A stretch of 64,000 nt of DNA from Flavobacterium hydrophilum. GTDB lineage: Bacteria > Bacteroidota > Bacteroidia > Flavobacteriales > Flavobacteriaceae. How positions within the stretch are numbered: position 1 is the stretch's first letter; each line of letters starts with the position of its first letter. The stretch spans positions 1,550,001 through 1,614,000 of the forward strand of contig NZ_QJHL01000001.1 of the NCBI RefSeq assembly GCF_003202405.1. Reading direction: 5' to 3'. The translations under genes and the position numbers were made by a program. Below are positions 58,601 to 64,000 of the stretch, piece after piece. The notes below the pieces were generated by a model that saw nothing but the letters and a program-made list of their open reading frames with translations, made no database searches and was not told where the DNA came from.

Positions 58601-59946
58601 AACTGGTGGTGAGTGAAATAAATTTAGGTGAGTTTGCGACTAAAATGTGTGGGAATTTCAGTGAAATGAGCCTGCAGCGTAATATTGATCTAAAATTAAA
58701 TGTGAATGCTTTAACTCCATTTGTGTGGGCTGATCCCGATAGTCTTGATAAAATTTTGGTGAACCTGCTTTCAAATGCTTTTAAATATTGTAATAAAGGA
58801 GATACGATTGAGGTACTTGTTGAAGAATCTGAAAAACATGTTTGTCTAAAGGTGGCAGATAACGGTCCGGGTATTAATCCACTGCTTCAAAAAAGATTAT
58901 TTATTCGTTTTTCAAACTATAATGAAAATCCGCATAATCCAAGCACTGGAATTGGTCTTTCTATTGTGAAAGATCTTACAGACAAACATGGTGCAGATAT
59001 ATCAGTTGAAAGTACACCAGGGAAAGGAAGCTGTTTTCAGATTAACTTTTTAAAAGGATATAAACACTTCACAAATGATGTTGATATTTTACTTGAGGAA
59101 ACCGAGGATACTATATTGAATGACAATGTGATGATTGAAATTGATCCCGATTCAATACAATTTGAAGAAGAAGTTAGAGAAATGCCGGTAGGATTAGTTG
59201 TAGAAGATGATCCTGAATTGAGAACATTTATTGTTTCTGTTTTAGAAAAAGAATATACTATTTATACGGCTGAAAACGGATCTGAAGGCTATTTAAAAGC
59301 GAAAGAATTATCTCCTGACTTTATTATCAGCGATATTATGATGCCGGAAATGGATGGTATTGAAATGCTTAAATCAATTCGGGAGAGTTTTGCAATCAGT
59401 CATGTTCCGGTAATTTTACTTAGTGCAAAATCATCCATAGAAAGTAAACTGGAAGGAATGGAATATGGGGCAGATGATTATATTACCAAACCTTTTAATG
59501 TGAGTTTTTTAAAAGCAAGGGTAAAAAATGTTTTGGAACAGCGTATGCGTCTTCAACGTTTGTATTCGACAGGTAATATTGCAGAAATTTCAGAGGAGGA
59601 GCCATTACAAATTTCCAATAAGGATAATAAATTCATGGTTCAGGTTATTAATCTCGTAAAAGAAAATATGTCTAATTCAGACTTTTCAGTGGACGAATTA
59701 GGAAAATTAATGAACATGTCTCGTGCCAGTTTCTTTAATAAACTTAAAAATATAACCGGCGTTTCACCTGTTGTATTCATTCGTGATATGAGATTAAACG
59801 AAGCTGCGGAACTCATTAAAAACGAAGACTTGTTAATAAAGGAGATTTGTTTTGAAGTAGGTTTTAACGACCTGAAATATTTTGGAAAGTGTTTCAGAGC
59901 AAAATTTAATCATACACCAGCTGAATATAGACGCCAGTATCGCTAA
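55603..59946 (+). CDS. Hybrid two-component system sensor/regulator (second HTCS)
   Basis: 1447 aa. Order: signal peptide (1-21, ending LSQ), periplasmic propeller repeats (about 25-790; several WIGT/WFG blades), Y_Y_Y domain (about 800-880), one membrane helix (about 893-915), HisKA with His943 in DISHEIRTPL, HATPase (about 1045-1160; STGIGLSIVK), receiver with Asp1244 in ISDIMMPEMDG, and an AraC-type DNA-binding domain (about 1345-1447). It is divergent from GH3 and upstream of the lipoprotein-SusC pair, so it is the natural regulator of both. It is clearly distinct from the HTCS at 25190, so the two loci probably respond to different glycans. Confidence 0.95.
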   Translation: MLKRNVIVVLFCLISTLCLSQPSGTLTHFSHDLKLSQSRILDIQQDKKGFIWLGTFNGLIRYDGITFKKFKAGQNDSINLFSNRVSKFKFDKNGRIWIQSEKKDIYYFDTRKLTFHYPANGKNVSANDNAFEKFKVMPSGRVWLFPEKKDQLIIFETNKKTQKIALDPSKHCGKVHDVFEDTLGTTWILTDKGICRLKKRSVVPEYFFINMKGHSGKSYSFISFMETKEDIWFGGARGKLTRFTKKSSTFFDFELGINDDIVGEELVDESKVLLVTNGNGFYFYDTKTGKLDTYNSKTLAGFPDKNVNYLGSTRSRQLWFEGSGAGVYQFDLVTRKLKHMKAESVDPATAGIERKSFLLNSPDGSVWIQSHSEPFAYWDEKNNRLSSVIRSIKESKETVSDVMHTAMFDKLGNLWFCSFKQGLDLITFSNSNFSALNLGASNNGHKHNIRSLMTDKRGNIWAASRTEKITVFDSKKKKIGIMGSDGRLSESGPGWGADIYSMMQDTKGRVWIGTRGNGLFCLTQTGTSFNYKVTHYKYDENNKYSISSNDIYKIFQASSGQIYIATWGGGISLIRQSNNELRFISHRNELKNFPITTADKVRSIVENKKHELFFISSHKLFSFSGENKPAEKLQFKEYPQVSGNDILDVLITHDNKVALATNGNGLILIETDKDEKLNVKSVGNETIAFPLEGAGGIQEDKSGKIWLMGDNQVVRFDPKKNTAETFPELKSLIGSEIFSEATKCQLPNGEILLGYSNGVIYFKPEGITPFKFNPYLSISEFLVNNKELHEINPDTPINPDLLTEVTLQHDQNFFRIQFSALDYLKNEGIVYRYKLEGIDKEWNYHKGGQSINYTNLGRGTYTLLVSSTNGHNLWADNQRKIKITIRPSIWGTNLAYIIYLLLAIGLFILINRAILTILKLRNDVKLQKQMGELKLKFFTDISHEIRTPLTMITAPLEMMLSDDEIKDSVKGQLRVIEKNSNKLLNLVNQILDLRRIQDRKLVVSEINLGEFATKMCGNFSEMSLQRNIDLKLNVNALTPFVWADPDSLDKILVNLLSNAFKYCNKGDTIEVLVEESEKHVCLKVADNGPGINPLLQKRLFIRFSNYNENPHNPSTGIGLSIVKDLTDKHGADISVESTPGKGSCFQINFLKGYKHFTNDVDILLEETEDTILNDNVMIEIDPDSIQFEEEVREMPVGLVVEDDPELRTFIVSVLEKEYTIYTAENGSEGYLKAKELSPDFIISDIMMPEMDGIEMLKSIRESFAISHVPVILLSAKSSIESKLEGMEYGADDYITKPFNVSFLKARVKNVLEQRMRLQRLYSTGNIAEISEEEPLQISNKDNKFMVQVINLVKENMSNSDFSVDELGKLMNMSRASFFNKLKNITGVSPVVFIRDMRLNEAAELIKNEDLLIKEICFEVGFNDLKYFGKCFRAKFNHTPAEYRRQYR

Positions 59947-59971
59947 TAAAAATTTCAAAATCGAAGACAAC

Positions 59972-60063
59972 TGTCATCCTGAGCGAAGTCGAAGGCTCGT
60001 TTAATTCTATTTTTGTTTGTGCTAACTTATAGGAGCGGAGCTTCGACTCCGCTCAGCCTGACA
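59972..60063. repeat. Inverted pair of Bacteroidetes-type palindromic repeats
   Basis: The forward copy at 59972-59997 begins TGTCATCCTGAGCGAAGTC. A reverse copy lies at 60041-60063, with an internal 8-bp hairpin GAGCGGAG/CTCCGCTC (60033-60054). It sits 26 bp after the HTCS stop and could end its transcript. It belongs to the same family as the copies at 60092, 60540, 60601 and 60635. Confidence 0.75.
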
Positions 60064-60091
60064 TGAACACAGATTTTGTAACTAATACAAC

Positions 60092-60117
60092 TGTCACCCT
60101 GAGCGGAGTCGAAGGCT
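60092..60117 (+). repeat. Palindromic repeat copy, left flank of GIY-YIG pseudogene
   Basis: Begins TGTCACCCTGAGCGGAGTC. It lies 10 bp from the 3' end of the broken GIY-YIG gene. An inverted copy at 60540 lies on the other side. Confidence 0.75.
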
Positions 60118-60126
60118 AGTTTAGTA

Positions 60127-60439
60127 CTATTTTTTCGGAATATAGTTTTCATGAGTTGTTTCATTTAAACATTTTGAAAGTTTTTTCAATTCTTCCCATT
60201 TATCATTTATTATAGCTTCTTTCTTTTTTCTACTCCATCCTTTTACTTGTTTTTCAAACGAGATAGCTTGATTTACTTCATTGAATTCAGTACAAAAACA
60301 CTAATTCTAATGGATGCTTATCAAAAGTTTTATTTAATCCTAAATTATGTTCGTTTAACCTTCGCACTATATTATTTGTCATTCCGGTATAATAGTTATT
60401 GTCAGAACATATTAAGATGTATACATAATACTGCTTCAT
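60127..60439 (-). pseudogene. Frameshifted GIY-YIG endonuclease
   Basis: Reading the minus strand from the ATG at 60439 gives MKQYYVYILICSDNNYYTG and then VRRLNEHN, the GIY-YIG nuclease motif. The frame ends in TGA at 60289-60287. A one-base shift at the T-run around 60290-60298 restores a frame that continues through EFNEVNQAISFEKQVKGWSRKKK to TAG at 60127-60129, matching the rest of a normal ~100-aa GIY-YIG protein. The gene is thus intact except for one inserted base (for example the G in TTTTTGTAC). It sits between inverted palindromic repeats (60092 and 60540). A sequencing error could produce the same picture. Confidence 0.8.
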
Positions 60440-60539
60440 TTAAAAGAGTTTTTTTAAAATTATTGACTTAGTTAAAGTAAGAAAAATAGCTAATTGTATT
60501 TCTTTTATTGATCAAAACCTATGTGTGCCAATTTTAATG

Positions 60540-60564
60540 GGCTTCGACTCCGCTCAGCCTGACA
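60540..60564 (-). repeat. Palindromic repeat copy, right flank of GIY-YIG pseudogene
   Basis: GCTTCGACTCCGCTCAGCC then TGACA, the inverse of the copy at 60092. It lies 101 bp upstream of the pseudogene start. Confidence 0.75.
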
Positions 60565-60600
60565 GCGAGACAAACTTTTTTATTTAAATCGAGTATAATT

Positions 60601-60659
60601 CCTTAGCCGAGTCGAAGGCTTAACAACGCAAAATGGCTTCGAATCCGCTAAGCCTGAAA
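60601..60659. repeat. Degenerate inverted pair of the same palindromic repeat
   Basis: A forward copy lies at 60601-60620 (GCCGAGTCGAAGGCT) and a reverse copy at 60635-60659 (GGCTTCGAATCCGCTAAGCC), both diverged from the other copies. The span 60440-60539 between repeats and pseudogene shows no gene. Confidence 0.65.
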
Positions 60660-60762
60660 ATAGTATGTAAGCTTTCATTAAATAAATATGTTTTTATTTC
60701 TTTCTATTTTTTTACACTCTGTAAAAAATATCTTAATTAATTATCAAATTACCAGTTAAAAC

Positions 60763-60837
60763 CACCTGAATTAGCGATTTCACCCTCCTTGAAAAGCAAT
60801 ATTTACACCTGTTTAAGATTCACTATATCTAGTTTTG
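60763..60837 (+). promoter_or_regulatory. Triple direct repeat CNCCT-N5-AG followed by a -7 element (putative HTCS operator)
   Basis: Units CACCTGAATTAG (60763-60774), CTCCTTGAAAAG (60785-60796) and CACCTGTTTAAG (60806-60817) repeat at 22 and 21 bp, one face of the helix. A perfect -7 element TAGTTTTG is at 60830-60837, 24 bp after the start of the last unit. It precedes the lipoprotein-SusC pair. The nearest candidate regulator is the HTCS at 55603. Confidence 0.6.
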
Positions 60838-60892
60838 CTCCATAAACCAAAAGTTTTTAACTATTTCTTAACTAACTATTAAAACCAAGCTT

Positions 60893-60982
60893 ATGAAACA
60901 AACTCACATTTTTAATCTATTATGTATGGCTGTACAAAAAGTCTCTTGTACACACCATAAGGTAAACAGTTTTCATTTTTAA
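60893..60982 (+). other. Possible 29-codon leader reading frame with hairpin
   Basis: ATG at 60893 to TAA at 60982, 5 bp before the lipoprotein start and inside the predicted transcript. The frame begins MKQTHIFNLL. It contains a 7-bp hairpin TGTACAA (60931-60937) with TTGTACA (60946-60952), flanked by TGG/CCA. It could be a leader peptide or attenuator, a decayed signal-peptide remnant, or chance. Confidence 0.3.
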
Positions 60983-60987
60983 ATTAT

Positions 60988-61809
60988 ATGAATATGAAAA
61001 ACCTGAAGAACCTTATACTAGGAACAGGATTACTTCTTTTTCTGATAACTTCCTGCTCCAGTGATGAAATGAAATATGAACCTTCAGTTGTGAAAGATTA
61101 TGCGCTTCAATTGAATGGAAATCCATGGAATATCAATGTAGGTATTTCAACAAGACCTATTTTTATTTATAAAGAAAACGGTGATTATTTTGGCAACTAC
61201 AGTTCGCTTTATCGTTTTGCTCTTGAGAAAGGAAGCTACAAATTTATCGCAACTGATATTCCGGCAGAAATGGTTCCGTTACCGGTTAATCTGAATGATT
61301 TTGTTGTTCCGCAATCAATTAATGCAGATCAAAAGGTAAATCTATCAGCTCCTGTTCCATATCAGACTCCGTTTGAAGAACAACTTACTCTAAACATTCT
61401 TACCAGAACGGGCACATTGCGTTTAAAGTCAAAAGACATTGTAGCGGATCCAAGCTATGCTGTTATAAAAACTACAGTTTCTGTAAAACGCAACGGATAT
61501 AAAGTTTCTGATGAAACATTTATAAAAGGAGATATGACGGTTTCCAGATCTAAGAAAACGACCACAGGAGGAATTAACTACTTAGACGATTTTATTGTAT
61601 TTCAGACAGATGAAGCAGCAAATAATGTTACTATTCGTATAGAGTTTATGACTGCCGATCTGGTTGTGGTAAAAACAAAAGAAATTGAAGGCTCTTTTCC
61701 AATTTTAGGAAACGGGGTTACTAACATCGATTTTAATCTAAATGATGCGGATACACCAATCATTAAAGATTATGTAGTAACTATTAATGGAGTTGTACAG
61801 ACAAAATAA
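60988..61809 (+). CDS. Lipoprotein of unknown function (Mfa2/fimbrillin-like pattern), upstream of SusC
   Basis: 273 aa; start at 60988 or 60994. Type II signal with Cys23 in LITSCSSD, so probably surface or periplasm anchored. The mature part is strongly beta-patterned: YRFALEKGSYKFIATDIP near 71-88 and LNILTRTGTLRLKS near 133-146 resemble the two beta-sandwich domains of Mfa2/fimbrillin-type lipoproteins. It is 60 bp before a SusC gene and probably in the same transcript. It could be a surface glycan-binding protein. I cannot assign a family with confidence. Confidence 0.7.
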   Translation: MNMKNLKNLILGTGLLLFLITSCSSDEMKYEPSVVKDYALQLNGNPWNINVGISTRPIFIYKENGDYFGNYSSLYRFALEKGSYKFIATDIPAEMVPLPVNLNDFVVPQSINADQKVNLSAPVPYQTPFEEQLTLNILTRTGTLRLKSKDIVADPSYAVIKTTVSVKRNGYKVSDETFIKGDMTVSRSKKTTTGGINYLDDFIVFQTDEAANNVTIRIEFMTADLVVVKTKEIEGSFPILGNGVTNIDFNLNDADTPIIKDYVVTINGVVQTK

Positions 61810-61869
61810 AGAAAATCCAATGATGAACAGATTTAAAAGCAAATCTAAATCAAAATAAATATAGTAGTT

Positions 61870-64000
61870 ATGATGATAAAAAAACATATCATGAGCACGT
61901 TAATCGTCTTGTTCTTTGCGATTGGCAGTTATGCTCAGGAAACTGTGACGGGAGTGGTGAGAGATAAAATGGGCTCTATTCCCGGCGCAACAATTATTGT
62001 AAAGAATGAAAAATCAAATACCACCAGTGATTTTGACGGAAAATTTTCCATCAAAGTAAACAATCCGAAAACAGCTGTTTTGGTTGTTAAGTTTATTGGT
62101 ATGGAAGATATTAGTGTCCCTTTAAATGGACGTACTTCCGGAGTTAACATCGAGATGAAAGAATCGACCAGTGAATTGAATGAGGTAGTCGTAATTGGTT
62201 ACGGTACACAAAAACGTGCAAACCTGACAGGTGCTGTTTCCAGTATAAAAGGGACAGTATTAGAAAAAGTTCCAACCAGTTCTGTAGCGGAAGCCTTGGT
62301 GGGTAGATTACCGGGTGTTCAGATTACTTCAGCTGATGGTTCTCCGGGTTCTGAAATCATGATACGGGTTCGTGGAGGAGGTTCTATTACTCAGGACAAT
62401 GCACCTTTAATCCTGGTTGATGGGTTTGAAGTTGCTACATTAAATGATATTCCGCCAACAGATGTAGAATCGGTAGAAGTATTAAAAGATGCAGCATCAA
62501 CAGCTATATATGGTGCGCGTGGTGCTAACGGGGTTATTTTAGTAACTACCAAAAATCCCAAAGTGGGCAGGGTTTCTGTAAATATAAACAGTTATATACA
62601 AATGAAAACCTTAGCAAACCGTCTGGATGTAATGGATCCGTATGAATTTGTTATGATGCAGTATGAGAAAGAAAGAGAGAAAACCTCAAATCCGACGGCT
62701 TTTTACAATCGTTACGGGCAGGCCAATGAAATGTATATTTACAAAGGAGATAAAGGAGTAGACTGGCAGGACGAAATTTTTGGTACAAACCCAATTACCA
62801 AATACCTTGACTTTAGTATAAATGGAGGGAATGAAAAAACCAAGTTTAAGTTTGCAGTAACCAATCAGGATCAGCCAGGGATATTAGTAGGAAGCGGTTT
62901 AAAGCAAACTAATATGAACCTGACACTTAATACAAAACTGTCTGATAAATTTACTTTTGAATTCCAGTCTCGTTTTATAAATCAGGAAATTGATGGAAAT
63001 GGTACTGAAGGAGTTAATTTGCTTGATGCGTTACGTCAGGCACCAACACTTGGTTTGCAGGATTATATGACATTACCGGAAGATGATACTTATTTTGATC
63101 CGGAAGATTATTTACCTGTTACACGTTTCAATCCAATACAGGAAGCTGAAAGAAATTATCGTGATCGTACTAAACGTACATTTAATACAGTTGGGGCATT
63201 AACCTGGAATATAATGAAAGGTTTAAGTTTTCGCAGTTCCTTCGGTTTTGAATACCAGTATGAAGAAGACGGTCGTTTTTGGGGGCTTAAAACAAGCAGA
63301 GCAAACGAGAATGGAGGGTTGCCTGTAGTGGGGTGGCAAATGACTCAGAGCCCTCGGACACAATTGAATAATGTGCTTAATTATAACTTCAAAATCAATA
63401 CAGTTCATGATTTTCAGGTTATGGCAGGTCAGGAAATGAAGGATCAGAGAAGTGCTAGTAAGACGTATTACACAGGCTATTTTCCTGAAAATATAACAGC
63501 AGAGAAAGCATTAGATAATCTTGCCTTGGGAAAAGGTTTTAATAACTCGTCAAAAGAAGGTTCTCCTAATAAAATTTCATCCTTCTTTGGTCGTGTAAAT
63601 TATGGTTATGATGACAGGTATCTTGCAACATTTACGATCCGTGCGGATGGTTCGACCAAGTTTGGTCCTGAAAATCGCTGGGGATTCTTTCCGGCAGGAG
63701 CATTTGCCTGGAGAATATCAAATGAAAAATTCTTAAAAGAGAGTACAACCGTTTCAAATTTGAAATTACGTTTGAGTTACGGAGTTTCGGGTAATGACCG
63801 AATTGATGGCGATTTGTACGCAAAATATTATGGTGTTTCACAAGACAGATCTGTAGGTTGGGATGAGCAAAGTCATTACTACTATAACTTTTATAATCCT
63901 ACTGGAAAGAATATCACATATTTAAACAATCCTAATGTAAAATGGGAAACAACTTACACAGCCAATATAGGTGTTGATTTCGGATTTTTTAAAGAACGTC
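61870..64000 (+). CDS. SusC-like TonB-dependent transporter (3' truncated by the window end)
   Basis: The frame stays open from ATG 61870 to the window end (710 codons), so the C-terminal third or so is missing. Signal peptide ending at YAQ (about residue 23), carboxypeptidase-regulatory-like domain (about 25-100; DFDGKF), plug (about 105-240; VVVIGYGTQKR, IRVRGGGSI, ANGVILVTT), then barrel strands up to GVDFGFFKER. A second ATG at residue 8 is possible. It is regulated with the preceding lipoprotein, probably by the triple repeat at 60763. A SusD partner would be expected just beyond the window. The sequence is clearly different from the SusC at 7825. Confidence 0.94.
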   Translation, partial: MMIKKHIMSTLIVLFFAIGSYAQETVTGVVRDKMGSIPGATIIVKNEKSNTTSDFDGKFSIKVNNPKTAVLVVKFIGMEDISVPLNGRTSGVNIEMKESTSELNEVVVIGYGTQKRANLTGAVSSIKGTVLEKVPTSSVAEALVGRLPGVQITSADGSPGSEIMIRVRGGGSITQDNAPLILVDGFEVATLNDIPPTDVESVEVLKDAASTAIYGARGANGVILVTTKNPKVGRVSVNINSYIQMKTLANRLDVMDPYEFVMMQYEKEREKTSNPTAFYNRYGQANEMYIYKGDKGVDWQDEIFGTNPITKYLDFSINGGNEKTKFKFAVTNQDQPGILVGSGLKQTNMNLTLNTKLSDKFTFEFQSRFINQEIDGNGTEGVNLLDALRQAPTLGLQDYMTLPEDDTYFDPEDYLPVTRFNPIQEAERNYRDRTKRTFNTVGALTWNIMKGLSFRSSFGFEYQYEEDGRFWGLKTSRANENGGLPVVGWQMTQSPRTQLNNVLNYNFKINTVHDFQVMAGQEMKDQRSASKTYYTGYFPENITAEKALDNLALGKGFNNSSKEGSPNKISSFFGRVNYGYDDRYLATFTIRADGSTKFGPENRWGFFPAGAFAWRISNEKFLKESTTVSNLKLRLSYGVSGNDRIDGDLYAKYYGVSQDRSVGWDEQSHYYYNFYNPTGKNITYLNNPNVKWETTYTANIGVDFGFFKER

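Noticed and set aside
60247..60471. A 74-codon plus-strand reading frame
   Set aside because: It lies over the minus-strand GIY-YIG pseudogene, whose translation has a clear family motif; the plus-strand frame has no recognisable feature.

Overview
The window looks like chromosomal DNA from a Flavobacterium-type Bacteroidetes. It is AT-rich, has SusC/SusD pairs, two hybrid two-component sensors (HTCS), TAnnTTTG-like -7 promoter elements, signal peptides ending at Ala-Gln, and weak ribosome binding sites. The genus is an inference from these traits; there is no rRNA or tRNA gene to confirm it.

Layout. 1-3100: the tail of a peptide-export (NHLP/RiPP type) cluster, with a 5'-truncated ABC exporter and an unrecognised protein carrying a HEFTH zinc-protease-like motif. 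3500-29230: a large polysaccharide utilization locus with GH89, a NagB/PIG-L fusion, SusC/SusD, two GH92 mannosidases, a small secreted protein, a ROK kinase, a heparinase-like lyase candidate, a DUF4861-like protein, GH28, a lipoprotein metallophosphoesterase and an HTCS. 29470-38000: a second operon with myo-inositol oxygenase, GH2, an HGSNAT-like acetyltransferase, a sodium/sugar symporter and GH28. 38300-40290: GH51. 40350-46010: signalling genes (PAS kinase, heme oxygenase plus bacteriophytochrome, AraC regulator). 46280-48270: GH29 fucosidase and a mutarotase. 48470-50520: radical SAM and its partner, probably nucleic-acid related. 50780-52250: GH130. 52690-64000: another locus with GH3, an HTCS, a lipoprotein and a SusC that runs off the window end. 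A frameshifted GIY-YIG nuclease gene and a nest of palindromic repeats lie in front of the last pair.

How it may work together. Three promoters (GH89 operon, SusC/D, inositol oxygenase operon) share one architecture: TCCAT, a second TCCAT 21 bp on, and a -7 element 26 bp after that. The operons on both sides of the first HTCS therefore look like one regulon. Its content (alpha-GlcNAc removal, GlcN N-acetylation, alpha-mannose removal, a phosphoesterase, a uronate lyase candidate, myo-inositol oxidation) would suit a GlcN(Ac)/mannose/uronate glycan attached to inositol phosphate, such as plant GIPC sphingolipid headgroups or GPI glycans. This substrate is a hypothesis. The genes and promoter motif are seen directly; the substrate is inferred.

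Limits: family calls come from reading motifs, with no database search. Both ends of the window cut through genes.
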